A stretch of DNA of 64,000 nucleotides from Armigeres subalbatus (taxonomy: Eukaryota; Arthropoda; Insecta; Diptera; Culicidae): assembly GCF_024139115.2 (NCBI RefSeq), contig NC_085140.1:456740248-456804247 (forward strand), in the 5' to 3' direction. The notes beneath the pieces are model-generated. The model was not told where the DNA came from. It did not search any database and saw only the letters and a program-made list of their open reading frames with translations. The translations under genes were made by a program, and so were the position numbers. Below are positions 20,978 through 32,800 of the stretch, piece after piece (the stretch's first letter is position 1; the number at the start of each line of letters is the position of its first letter).

Positions 20978-22291
20978 TTATACGTTAGTGAATTTCGCCG
21001 ATGGTCTGTTCTTCTTGTCGATATAACCATATGCGAACGAATGTATTCGTTGGTTTACGAAACCAGTGTCTAGAAGTTTTTGCTTATAGTAGTGACTTAC
21101 TACATGTTGAACAGTTAAAGGTACAAGGCCCTCTGCTATGTCGTGCATACTGTCCAGAGCAAAATTTTCTGTTATTTGAAAATTATTTAGTTCGACCACG
21201 CTTCAAACCACAATCCGAAGGACTTATTGTGCCATCTTCCACTAGTTTTAATGTTTGTTTATACCATTCTTTCGTTCGCAGAGGGATGTTTTTAAAAGGG
21301 TCTTGATGAAAACCCGATCTATGGATTGTGCATTAAGGTGGCTTAAAAACCACTTTTTCTAATTTTTTGATGGGCCGATGTTGAGTATCATAGTTCTATA
21401 TCGTAAATTGTGCCGTCTAACTGCAAATCACTGTTTTTGAATGTTTCTGCATACATTTTTGCATATAAACTTCCAATGAGTTTAGCACCGGCCAAACGTT
21501 TACCGATTTGGCTGAAATTTTGTCCAGAGCATCAGGGCATAAAGTAGAACCGAATAAGAAGGCGGCCCATCAAAAAAATTGGAAAAAGTTTTTTCCATAC
21601 TAATTTGAGCCACCCTATTGTGCATAACCTACGTAAATAGTTGGCCATAGGTCGTAGTAGTCCGAAAATTTCATGAACAGTCAACGATCACCACAAAAGA
21701 TAGTTACAACAGCTCGAACCGTGTACTTTTTATCTCCGTAGAAAATAGTTACGCCTTACTCGAGCCTCTTTAAATCGTTAATAAGAGGTTTGAGAATTTT
21801 GTTATAACCGTACTTCTTTACGTCGATTGAAGTGCAATCAAAAACAGAAACCTTGTTAATTCCGACTCTGGAACTCAAGGCATTCCCTACCTCTACGTCG
21901 TCTTGATACAGGCTTAAACGTACTGCATTGGGATATTTATGGAAGTATTCGCTGTTTTTATAGGTTTCCCCGGATCGGAAGTTTGAATATTCTTTCATCG
22001 GAAACGTGTCTTCCACAGCATCATTCAAACGATCTCTTGTTAATGAATCTCTGAAGATTAGCTTCAACGTGTCAATGATAGGGATGTACATAAAAGTTTT
22101 CTTTAACTTTAATATTCGTCGTAATTCCATAAACATGCCGGATATCTTCTCGAGTTTTGAGCATTTTTTCCGACGGATTCGGTGTACTTACCGCTAATGT
22201 TTACAAGAATTGAGTCTGCTTGTACAAGGTTGATTATATCTGTGTCCACAACCTGGTACGAGATAGTCATAGATAACATTTTACGATGCAA
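20978..22291 (-). pseudogene. Transposase-like protein fragment with an apparent intron
   Basis: Reading the minus strand, a first piece (from about 22276) gives MTISYQVVDTDIINLVQ and ends VNIS before GTAAGTACAC (donor at about 22194). After some 50 bp, a 126-codon frame (22136-21756) includes YSNFRSGETYKNSEYF and SLYQDDVEVGNALSSR. A last piece (21199-20978) has DSMHDIAEGLVPLTVQHVV. These motif types (YxDD.E..N.LGS and D.MHD..EG..P) are typical of a widespread animal transposase-like family usually annotated as uncharacterised. A MITE (21334-21617) splits the last two pieces. Family placement is uncertain, and the fragment is probably not functional. Confidence 0.55.
21334..21617. mobile_element. 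MITE with TAAGGTGGCT / AGCCACCCTA ends (copy 2, complete)
   Basis: TAAGGTGGCTTAAAAACC, then TTTTTTGATGGGCCG, is mirrored by CGGCCCATCAAAAAAATTGG and TTTGAGCCACCCTA. The interior matches the partial copy at 9608-9797. It lies within the transposase-like fragment. TA at each border is compatible with a TA duplication. Confidence 0.8.
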
Positions 22292-22627
22292 ATATGGTTA
22301 TTTATATGACGCTGAAATTCCTCAAGAAGCAAGTTAAACTCGCCATAGGGGAAAAGGCTCAAACCTTGGCCTATTATGCTGTGGTTGAGCACATTTATCA
22401 ATTTAAATATTCATATATTGAAGATCTAACCGTAATTATTCCACCAAACGCTTTCATACTTTTGTTTATTACGCTAAGTAGTCAAAAACAACAATAATGG
22501 TTAAACATCTATTATTTAATCCATCAAAAGTTTCGTGGGAAATGGACTTTGTTTTCGGCCAATTTTCCTAATCTCGGCTCTGGTGTTGGATACTTTTTCG
22601 GCCCATGAAATGTTGGTGCATTATTCA

Positions 22628-23436
22628 CTGCAAATCGTTTATATAAGCCGCAAGGTAGGCAACATCAAAATTTCCTGCTTTTAATATAATTTTCGTTTCG
22701 CTGTTGGATACTCCATTAATTAGAGCATCCACAGCAACCTTCTTTACCATGTTGTTTACCACATCCTCTGGAATTTTTGTTGTAAATAAGTGCATTTCAG
22801 TTTATTTGCAATAGATTCAATTTGGTCACAGAAAGAGTCTAAATTCTCTTTCTGTTTAATAGATTTTAATTTGGCAACAATTTGCTCTGGAGATGTCGAA
22901 TCTTGACATCTCTGTTTTATGTTAGTAATTAAATCATTGAACGTATTGACATTATCCGGCAGACCGTAACGAGCTTTACCAGTTAGTCTGGTTTTGATGA
23001 ATTTGATTAGCATTGATTGTTGGGTATTGTCTGTCAAGTCTTTCATTAAATTACAAGCGTCAACAAACGCAGGTAAGCTCTCACTGGCTCCATCATAAAT
23101 TTGTATCACAGCAGTAGCTGTGCGTACATCGAATGTACTAGTTGTATTATTTTCTGTACTCATTGTTAGTTTTTTATTTATAATTGCGAATACGTACTCT
23201 CTTTTTACTAAAAGTTGTTCATATTCAAGAACGAATTCATTATATTCTATACTTTGGATATCGTTTTTAAGCTTCTTCAAAATAATTTTAAAATTCCTTA
23301 TTATTTCATTTATAGTACGTTTCTGGGATTCTAATAAATTTTTGCTGTTAACGTTATTTTTAGATTTTCTAATATTGCTATATAAATTGTCAAACTTTTC
23401 TATTAGTAGTCTGATTTTATATTTTTCGTCAGACAT
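22628..23436 (-). pseudogene. gag: gag of the mdg1/gypsy-like element, one frameshift
   Basis: The frame 23436-22756 begins with a lysine-rich helical region (about residues 1-90). The capsid-type block follows: LPAFVDACNLMKDLTD, LIKFIKTRLTGKARYGLP, then SIKQKENLDSFCDQIESIANKL. Near 22790 the frame shifts by one. The continuing frame carries PEDVVNNMVKKVAVDALINGVS and KIILKAGNF before a TGA at about 22628. This matches the capsid region of insect Ty3/gypsy gag proteins. No zinc knuckle was seen. The shift makes this copy a pseudogene, unless a sequence error is responsible. Confidence 0.75.
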
Positions 23437-23832
23437 TCGTTTGAATAATAAAATATGTATACAAATTTAAATAATATGTAATTATGTTATACAGGCATGG
23501 GCTTCTCAAAACAAACATGATACAGTACACAAATAAAATTAACTCACCGCCAAGCATTCCCTTTTAGCTTTCTGTTGTTGGTATTAAATTTCGTCCACGG
23601 CGTCCACTGCTGATGTGGTGCATTTGCCATGCATCGAGGTCACTTCAGTCAGCTGTTAGCACACTTCCCATATGCTGTTGAACCGCTCAGCTTCGCATTG
23701 CCTTCCTGGTTGCATTGTTGATATTTTTGTTTGGTTTCTCACTGTTTACCTCTTTCGTAGGCGAGGTAGAAGCCTGTCTTCTTAACGTTCAATGTTCATA
23801 ATCATTTTTTTAACACAATTTTTCTTGAATGA

Positions 23833-24105
23833 TTAATTTTTGCAATTTTTGAATTTTTCACTTTTATTCATTTTAGAGTTTAAGTTTTCTTTGGTTTTCG
23901 ATATTCTTACTCTAGTCGTACGTATCACTCCATGATTGTCTTCATAATTGAAAATTAAATCGTGAAATTGATTTGTTGAATTAAGAAAATCTTGGTACTC
24001 TTCCGACGCACGGTACTCACTAACTTTATTGTCAATTAATCGTTCTACGTGCACGCGCTCACGTATTTCGTTTAACAATTCTCTATCCATTTTAACACTT
24101 TTCAA
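23833..24105 (-). CDS. Small ORF 2 upstream of gag (90 codons)
   Basis: The frame encodes a highly charged, probably helical polypeptide (MDRELLNEIRERVHVERL, later NYEDNHGVIRTTRVRISK). An internal Met at codon 6 could be the true start. It lies between the membrane-type ORF (24123-24320) and gag on the same strand. Its function is unknown. It could be an accessory protein of the element or an unused leader frame. Confidence 0.4.
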   Translation of the reverse strand: MKSVKMDRELLNEIRERVHVERLIDNKVSEYRASEEYQDFLNSTNQFHDLIFNYEDNHGVIRTTRVRISKTKENLNSKMNKSEKFKNCKN

Positions 24106-24122
24106 AAAACAATGTTTTTTTT

Positions 24123-24320
24123 TTATGTATGCTTGATGTTGGCTAACTGGACTTCACGCCTAGCACTTTCATTTACGCTACTTTTCAGAAACTTAGCGTA
24201 CATCCTGGCACACACGAAGATGATCATCATTAGCACAATTACCACTAATGTAACGGCTATTAAAGTCGTCTCACTTGTACTCGCGTTGGTCACGATTTCG
24301 TCCGCGCTGAAAATTCCCAT
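24123..24320 (-). CDS. Small ORF 1 upstream of gag: possible myristoylated one-pass membrane protein
   Basis: Starting at the ATG at 24320, the 65-residue product begins MGIFSADE, which fits an N-myristoylation signal (Gly2, Ser5). Residues 20-41 form a strong hydrophobic segment (LIAVTLVVIVLMMIIFVCAR), followed by a basic/polar tail. A longer start adds MKKKKIK but would lose Gly2 exposure. A run of adenines lies just upstream. It sits about 90 bp after the primer-binding site and before small ORF 2 and gag. It could be an element-encoded accessory membrane protein. No homologue is asserted. Confidence 0.45.
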   Translation of the reverse strand: MGIFSADEIVTNASTSETTLIAVTLVVIVLMMIIFVCARMYAKFLKSSVNESARREVQLANIKHT

Positions 24321-24410
24321 CTTTATTTTTTTTTTTTTCACAACACTTTTTTACTCAAATTTTTAGAACTTTTGTTGGATTAAAATCACTTTTTGAAGTC
24401 AAAGACTTCT

Positions 24411-24427
24411 ACTGACACTGGTCGCCA
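24411..24427 (-). promoter_or_regulatory. Primer-binding site candidate of the LTR element
   Basis: The minus strand reads TGGCGACCAGTGTCAGT directly after the presumed LTR end. TGGCGACC matches the form of the tRNA-Arg-type sites used by mdg1/412 relatives. That identification is from family knowledge, not from a tRNA alignment. Confidence 0.5.
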
Positions 24428-24692
24428 TAAACTATGCTTGGAGAAGGCACTTCTTTTAACTGGAATAAAACATCTACTACACTTGTTGAATGCTGTTCAT
24501 CGAATGAATTTATTGAAACTTTGTTACAATTAGATTGGTTCTTAATTCTAGTACAGTTACAGTTTGTTCGATACTTAATTCTAGTACTATAGTAGGAGGC
24601 GGAGAGAAACCCGGAGCTTATTGACTAGTTGTCCAATCAGAGAAAAGAAGGGTACATAGTTAAATACCAATACGTGTACACTTAGTGTGACA
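24428..24692 (-). repeat. Probable 5' LTR
   Basis: The minus strand starts TGTCACACTAAGTGTACACG, contains TATTTAACTATG (possible TATA) and AATAAATTC (possible polyadenylation signal), and ends before the primer-binding site. No second LTR is available to fix the borders, so they are approximate. Confidence 0.45.
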
Positions 24693-27600
24693 CTGGTATG
24701 GCTCAAGCTATGTGCTGTTGGCATAGATCAGCACCGAAGAGGAGTTAATATGAAAGCATAAGAGTGCATAGCTTATTGAGGGTTATGTAAATGCAATATG
24801 ACACCATGGGACCGTTTGTCTGATGGTGCATTGCGGTACCGATTTATGACTAACTCATTGGCTGGGAGGTAAGTGTTTTGAAAATGTTACAACGTTTGGA
24901 ACAATGTAAGGAGTCGAATTGCTACACTTGTGTTTTATGGAATGTGGGCAATAATTGATTAACTGTGACACGACATGTCCCAGATTAATTCATGGAACAT
25001 GTCTTGTAAAAGAAATATGAGTAAGCATAACCACACTTGCTTGGGATCATAACTGAGGTGGATTTGTTATGGTTTGAAAACATGTGAAACTTGAGAAAAT
25101 ATTAGAGTGACTAATTTACAGTCCTGGGAAAGTCTATTATAGTACAAGGCAAAATAACAGCGATTTCAACCCGCTACTATGTTGGTAGGACTTCGTTTGG
25201 CAGTTAGAAAGTGCATTGAACCCGAATGGCTAGATAGGTTTCAATATGTTGCAGTGACACCGGTTTGAAATGGCGGGTATGCTTATGGCGTGACTGCCTA
25301 CCGTTCTATGAAACCCTGACAGGCCTTGTTGCAACGAGGCATGTCAGGGTTTTAAGGAACAACAGCCTAGCGGAAGCTGATCACGAGGCTTGACGATGGG
25401 GTGTGAAGTAGAGATGGACGTTCAGATCCGGAACCGTATAAATGATCTGGATCATCGATGTGAGTGAATGATTCGCTCCGATATTTTTTAAGAAAATGAC
25501 GAAATAAAAATGTTGTTGCTAGTACTCTCTACATGTTCGATGTACGATGTCATGAATTCAAAGATTGGAAACGAAACATGGCGTCCTTCTAGACGGAGCA
25601 GTGTCGAAAACTACACATCTGTTTGCATATGCTTAGGGTACGATTACTGTTGTTAGAAATATGAAGAAAATGTGTAGTTTTTTAAAATCGTGTTTCTATG
25701 AGTTAGAATTATGTACCGATTATAAAATTGTGGTTTCCAATAAGACATTTTATGGCAGTTGGAGGTAAACAGATAATAAATAAATAAATAAATGCTTGTA
25801 AATAAGAGAGGGTGAAATTATTCTAGGATCGGGATAAAACTGTGAGCCTGTCTGTCAGCCGTTTTACCAATTTACATACACCTCACGAAGATCGGACCTG
25901 GTTGAAAGATCCGGATTATTAGAGTGAATAATACAGGCAACAGATATTGAGTGACTCAAGTAATCCAAAATTGTTCCATTTATTTCCTAAAAAAGAAAAG
26001 AATGCCTTCCAATTCTCATATGAATACCATGTCACTATGTCATGCTTCCTATTTAATTTAAAAAAATAATTATTTAGTGCAAGGCGATTGTAAGAGTTAT
26101 CGGCGTTTCCAATCACTTCATTTCATGGGCTGCTCGTGTGCATGTGTATGGCATTAGCAATGACCTTTATTCTGGAGAATAGTGCCACAAACTCACATCA
26201 CCTCGAAGGCTTTGTATTGAACATTTTGTAAAAACCATTTAATGCCTGAATAATGAAACAAAGCCGCCACTAATCACTTATCCAAATAAATCGAACACAA
26301 GACGATGATGAATCGTTCCCGATTGAAAGCAGCCGAGTTCAATTAATAACTGTAATTAGAAACAAAGGCAAAGACAACCGACAAGGGACAGAAACACGAA
26401 GCCAGGAAGCATTCCCGCGACAGCTAACATCACAATTGATGCCAAGCAAGTGGGCGGATTAAAAGCACAATTGATTAAATAAACACTGGCAGCTTGAGTG
26501 TGCACAGCTGAGTAATCAATCTTATTTATGTTTGATGGATGCAATTACTCATTCGTTTTGTCTCACCACCAGTTTGTTCAATTGGGTCGTCGAAGAAAAA
26601 GGGGGGAGTGTGCTGGAGCAGAAATGCCATCAAGGTTCGAATTCGAATCGATTTCCTTCCAGTGAATAACCCACAACCAATAATTATTCCAAAGTGTTGG
26701 AGCATTTGAGCTTCGGTAACACGATTACGTTGTGTCTTCGTCCCAGCCTGGAGGGATTCAACCCACTTCAAACAGTTAATCCTGCTTTATCGGTGGATGG
26801 GGCTTTTGCTCGGACCGGAAGGATGCAAACGGGAAAAGCTATTACGGGAATCGAACCCCAGCGAGCACACAGGGAAAAACCTCAAGCCAGCAAGAAACGA
26901 CAGACCAGGAGCAGGAGGTCTGCTTAAGTGTTATAAGCCTTCTGTGAGGAATGGGAACAACACTTGCTATGTGTGAGTGTGCGAAAAGCCCACTTTTAAG
27001 GAGCACGAGCAAAAGTTATTTCCTCATAGTCGGACGGACATAACCCCATCGGCTTCCGGTTCCAAACCACACTCGGTATTGAGTGCCAAAGCAAATGCAT
27101 TATTCCGTGATCTGGTGTGTGCGAGTAGTGAAAACTTAAGCCGGGCCTAGCTGCAGTGGAATTGTGCCTCCAGGAAACATCGCCTCACAGCCAGCAAATC
27201 CGGAGGAAGAAGATTACGGCGGGTGCTTTATGAGTGCTTTGCTCTTTCTACTTTCTGATTTCAACCGCTTCAACCCGAAGCGAAGTCAACCTCTTTAAGA
27301 TTCCTAGAAAGCTGGATGTTGAAGCACCCCATCCAAGGCAATCACGACCCAATAATTCATGGAGCATATTATTTGTACGCACTCAATATTCATAAAGTTG
27401 GCGCAAATTCCGCAGTCATTGTGATTATGTTCAACGGCTTGGCAGAGCCTGATTTGAATTTTCATATTTCGGCCTTCACTTCTCTACGGCGGAAACCGAA
27501 GACGGATGGGAAACGTGCCTCGTCGATGATGGAAGTGAACCCAAAATATGACTTTCGATCACGTGTCGGTTCGGTACGTTCATATATGTTGGGAACTCGG

Positions 27601-29733
27601 GAGCAATGATTCATGAATATTTCACTGCTTTGTGAATTCGATGTTTTCTGGTATTTACCATCTTAGATTTCCATTTGAATCCCGCCCGGCTATGAATGTT
27701 GATAAAGGATTAAGCTCATGCTAATTGGCGTATTATGGATAGATGCATGTGCTATTAGAAAGAAGTAGCTTTGGCACGCAATATTCCCGAAATCGACTCT
27801 TCGTTTAGTTTAAATAACCAATGATTTGATTAACTGCGCTTCCCTGCATACACTAATCATATATGCAAATAATTGAGACACTATAAACTACATTAACTTC
27901 CTTGTATTCAACGTATTATTGAAAATGAGTGAAAATATCTTCTAAAAAATATCTTCAGATGATCAAATGTAGATTAAATATTTTAGATAAGAAACATCAA
28001 CATGGAAATATCAACTAAGCAAATAGAAAAATAAAAGCAAAAGGTAGTTATCGCTAAGGCCACTTTTGTTCGGATAAGATTTTACTCAAGCACATCTAAG
28101 TATTATATTTGATGATACAAAATCCTAAGCCAGGAAATATGATAGAAAATGACTAACTGTTTCTTTAATTTGGTGAAAGTGTTTCTATCTAAAATTTTGC
28201 TAAGAAGTAAAAAGTAGATATAGTACAAAAGACCCAGCTCCCATGGAAGTCACAGATTCCTTCAAGTATAATTATTCCCGAACAATTTTTATAACGATCA
28301 TTAAAAATAGATCCACGAACAGTCATCTTCGGAGTGCAGCAATGTTGAATCAGTCCCTCTTGGCTCGTTCTTCCAATTACAGCAAGGTTTCACTTCAAAG
28401 CCGCAGCAAAAATACGACAGCTCCCTCATTAGTACACTACCGCAGTATCCTGCGCACCACGGACTTGTACGACTGATGGCACAACTGCTGCTGGTTTTCC
28501 CTGATGAGAAACTTTTTTCCTCCACCATTATTTCTTCTTAGTTCGAATAATAAAAAAAAGGCAAACGCGAGGACTACCCGGAGATCGCGTCCATTGACCA
28601 AGGAAAACCAAACCAGCAACGGTGTGTACAAAAGACTCCAGGTTTCATTAATCTCTATTAAGGGAGGAAAACACGACTTTCCGCATGCTTTCCTTTGAAG
28701 ATGGCATTCCAACAAAACAACCAGCGCCCACAGGTTTATTCAACCGGCTTCGAACACAAATGATAGCATTTTTTGATCGCCATGATAAGGAAGAATTTTA
28801 TAATTGAATAAAACGAAATCTCAATAAATTTACATATCTAATAACACTCAATTCTTTATGAATCTTTTCAAAACCTGGAATCGCTAGTTTTAGTTTCCTT
28901 AGTTTAAAACCGGACTATGTCAGCTCACACCCTTTATTATGATGCGTATAAATTTCGGTCCACCCCAAATCGGGGGCGCACATCATACGATTGTTGCTTT
29001 GTATTGTGCTTCTGTCTATAGTCGATTCGTTTTCCACTTTGTCGCACCGGTTCTGTGCGAAAACGCAGAGGGGCCGGAAATAACCTCTTGGTCTTGTTTT
29101 TCTCCCATGTCAAATTTTAATGACATCGTTGTCGTAACCCATGTCGCGAGGCCCGGGGATGGTCCCGCCGATGCGATGTTCCGCTGCGGAGCCGAACAAT
29201 TCGGGGGAGCATTAAATTTGCGTTTCTTCGGGGAAGCTTTTCGTGGGCAACAACATCTGCCGCTGTGCTGTTGGCATTGGGAGTTGAAAAAAATAGGGCC
29301 TTAGAAACCGGGTTGATTCGACGGGTAAAATAGCTAAATTGCTTTGCGGTTTTCTGACATTCGCAGCTTTTGTGTTTTTCTTCTGTGGATGTTGTTCAAC
29401 AACAGTTTAAATACACGATGACGTATAAGGAGTTCTAAGGGGTCGTCCACTGAACAATAAGAAGATATTGTGTTGATAAAATATAACAAACGAGCTGGCC
29501 CTGCGAATTTTATCTTCGCCTAAAACTAACTAATTCACAGAAGTAGTACTCAGCATTCACAAAATTAATTTGGAAGAATTTTTCGTCAAATAAACACATT
29601 TTTAAAATCTTCATTGCTTTTTTTGTATTTTCATTAAGCAGACTTTCAGCCCTAGGCGTCTCCGGAATATCAAGTGGCAATCTAATTGATTGAGACAAAA
29701 TGTTGAATAATATATTAAGGATATGCTTTTGAA
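24693..29733. other. 5-kb stretch without recognised genes
   Basis: Only a short (AAAT)n microsatellite near 25774-25793 stands out. The open frames here (for example 26526-26771 -, 27316-27609 +, 28939-29304 +) have no motifs, no coherent exon structure and no repeat homology that can be seen. The sequence could be intron or intergenic DNA, with possible regulatory content. Confidence 0.4.
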
Positions 29734-29818
29734 CTAAAATGTAGAATCTGAAGGTTCGAAAGCTTCCATTTGAAAGAATCGAAGACCTTTTCTAAATAGC
29801 TCAGTATCTTCATTATCT

Positions 29819-32800
29819 ATGAAGCCTCCCTCCAAGAGGCTCGGAAGCCTCCTTCCAAGAGGCTCGGAAGCCTCCTTCCAAGAGGCTCGGAAGCCTCCTT
29901 CCAAGAGGCTCGGAAGCCTCCTTCCAAGAGGCTCGGAAGCCTCCTTCCAAGAGGCTCGGAAGCCTCCTTCCAAGAGGCTCGTAAGCCTCCTTCCAAGAGG
30001 CTCAGAAGCCTCCTTCCAAGAGGCTCAGAAGCCTCCTTCCAAGAGGCTCAGAAGCCTCCTTCCAAGAGGCTCAGGAAGCCTCCTTCCAAGAGGCTCAGAA
30101 GCCTCCTTCAAGAGGCTCAGAAGCCTCCTTCAAGAGGCTCAGAAGCCTCCTTCCAAGAGGCTCAGGCCTCCTTCCAAGAGGCTCAGAAGCCTCCTTCCAA
30201 GAGGCTCGCAAGCCTCCTTCCAAGAGGCTCATAAGCCTCCTTCCAAGAGGCTCAGAAGCCTCCTTCAAGAGGCTCAGAAGCCTCCTTCCAAGAGGCTCAG
30301 AAGCCTCCTTCCAAGAGGCTCAGGAAGCCTCCTTCCAAGAGGCTCAGAAGCCTCCTTCAAGAGGCTCAGAAGCCTCCTTCAAGAGGCTCAGAGCCTCCTT
30401 TCAAGAGGCCCAGAAGCCTCCTTCCAAGAGGCTCAGGCCTCCTTTCCAAGAGGCTCAGAAGCCTCCTTCCAAGAGGCTCAGGCCTCCTTCAAGAGGCTCA
30501 GAAGCCTCCTTCCAAGAGGCTCAGAAGCCTCCTTCAAGAGGCTCAAGCCTCCCTTCAAGAGGCTCAGAAGCCTCCTTCCAAGAGGCTCAGAAGCCTCCTT
30601 CAAGAGGCTCAGGCCTCCTTTCAAGAAGGCTCAGAAGCCTCCTTCCAAGAGGCTCAGAAGCCTCCTTCCAAGAGGCCTCAGCCTCCTTCCAAGAGGCTCA
30701 GAAGCCTCCTTCCAAGAGGCTCAAGCCTCCTTCCAAGAGGCTCAAGCCTCCTTCCAAGAGGCTCAGAAGCCTCCTTCCAAGAGGCTCAGAAGCCTCCTTC
30801 CAAGAGGCTCAGAAGCCTCCTTTCAAGAGGCTCAGAAGCCTCCTTCAAGAGGCTCAGAAGCCTCCTTCCAAGAGGCTCAGAAGCCTCCTTCCAAGAGGCT
30901 CAGGCCTCCTTCAAGAGGCTCAGAAGCCTCCTTCCAAGAGGCTCAGAAGCCTCCTTCCAAGAGGCTCAGAAGCCTCCTTCCAAGAGGCTCAGGAAGCCTC
31001 CTTTCAAGAGGCTCAGAAGCCTCCTTTCAAGAGGCTCAGAAGCCTCCTTCAAGAGGCTCAAGCCTCCTTCAAGAGGCTCAGAAGCCTCCTTTCAAGAGGC
31101 TCAGAAGCCTCCTTCCAAGAGGCTCAGGAAGCCTCCTTCAAGAGGCTCAGAAGCCTCCTTCCAAGAGGCTCAGAAGCCTCCTTCCAAGAGGCTCAGAAGC
31201 CTCCTTCCAAGAGGCTCAGAAGCCTCCTTCAAGAGGCTCAGAAGCCTCCTTTCAAGAGGCTCAGAGCCTCCTTTCCAAGAGGCTCAGGCCTCCTTCCAAG
31301 AGGCTCAGGCCTCCTTCAAGAGGCTCAGAAGCCTCCTTCAAGAGGCTCAGAAGCCTCCTTCCAAGAGGCTCAGAAGCCTCCTTCAAGAGGCTCAGAAGCC
31401 TCCTTCCAAGAGGCTCAAGCCTCCTTCCAAGAGGCTCGGAAGCCTCCTTCCAAGAGGCTCAGGCCTCCTTCCAAGAGGCTCAGAAGCCTCCTTCCAAGAG
31501 GCTCAGAAGCCTCCTTCCAAGAGGCTCAGAAGCCTCCTTTCAAGAGGCTCAGCCCTCCTTTCCAAGAGGCTCAGAGCCTCCTTCAAGAGGCTCAGAGCCT
31601 CCTTCAAGAGGCTCAGGCCTCCTTCAAGAGGCTCAAGCCTCCTTCCAAGAGGCTCAGAAGCCTCCTTCCAAGAGGCTCAGAAGCCTCCTTCCAAGAGGCT
31701 CAGAAGCCTCCTTCAAGAGGCTCAGAAGCCTCCTTTCAAGAGGCTCAGAAGCCTCCTTCCAAGAGGCTCCAGCCTCCTTCAAGAGGCTCAGAAGCCTCCT
31801 TCAAGAGGCTCAGAAGCCTCCTTCAAGAGGCTCAGAAGCCTCCTTTCCAAGAGGCTCAGGCCTCCTTCCAAGAGGCTCAGAGCCTCCTTCCAAGAGGCTC
31901 AGAAGCCTCCTTCCAAGAGGCTCAGGCCTCCTTCAAGAGGCTCAGAAGCCTCCTTCAAGAGGCTCAGAGCCTCCTTCCAAGAGGCTCAGAAGCCTCCTTC
32001 CAAGAGGCTCAGAAGCCTCCTTCAAGAGGCTCAGAGCCTCCTTCCAAGAGGCTCAGAAGCCTCCTTCCAAGAGGCTCAGAAGCCTCCTTTCAAGAGGCTC
32101 AGAAGCCTCCTTCCAAGAGGCTCAGAAGCCTCCTTCCAAGAGGCTCAGAAGCCTCCTTCAAGAGGCTCGAGCCTCCTTCCAAGAGGCTCAGGCCTCCTTC
32201 AAGAGGCTCAGAAGCCTCCTTCCAAGAGGCTCAGGCCTCCTTCAAGAGGCTCAGAGCCTCCTTCCAAGAGGCCTCAAGCCTCCTTCCAAGAGGCTCAGAA
32301 GCCTCCTTCAAGAGGCTCAAGCCTCCTTCCAAGAGGCTCAGAAGCCTCCTTCCAAGAGGCTCAGAAGCCTCCTTCCAAGAGGCTCAGAGCCTCCTTCCAA
32401 GAGGCTCAGAGCCTCCTTCCAAGAGGCTCAGAAGCCTCCTTCAAGAGGCTCAAGCCTCCTTCCAAGAGGCTCAGAAGCCTCCTCCAAGAGGCTCAGAAGC
32501 CTCCTTCCAAGAGGCTCAAGGCCTCCTTCCAAGAGGCTCAGAGCCTCCTTTCAAGAGGCTCAGAAGCCTCCTTCAAGAGGCTCAGAAGCCTCCTTTCCAA
32601 GAGGCTCAGAAGCCTCCTTCCAAGAGGCTCAGAAGCCTCCTTCCAAGAGGCTCAGGCCTCCTTTCAAGAGGCTCAGAAGCCTCCTTCCAAGAGGCTCGGA
32701 AGCCTCCTTCAAGAGGCTCAGAAGCCTCCTTCCAAGAGGCTCAGAAGCCTCCTTCCAAGAGGCTCAGGCCTCCTTTCCAAGAGGCTCAGAAGCCTCCTTC

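Larger units (their letters stand above)
22501..24692 (-). mobile_element. Truncated mdg1/gypsy-like LTR retrotransposon, 5' part
   Basis: In minus-strand order there is a likely LTR (24692-24428), a primer-binding site (24427-24411), two small ORFs, a leader and a gag gene. Protease, reverse transcriptase, integrase and the 3' LTR are absent. After about 22501 the sequence changes to the transposase-like fragment. Confidence 0.65.

Noticed and set aside
28939..29304. 121-codon plus-strand frame
   Set aside because: No domain, no splice partner and no repeat relation. It could be chance in a GC-richer stretch.
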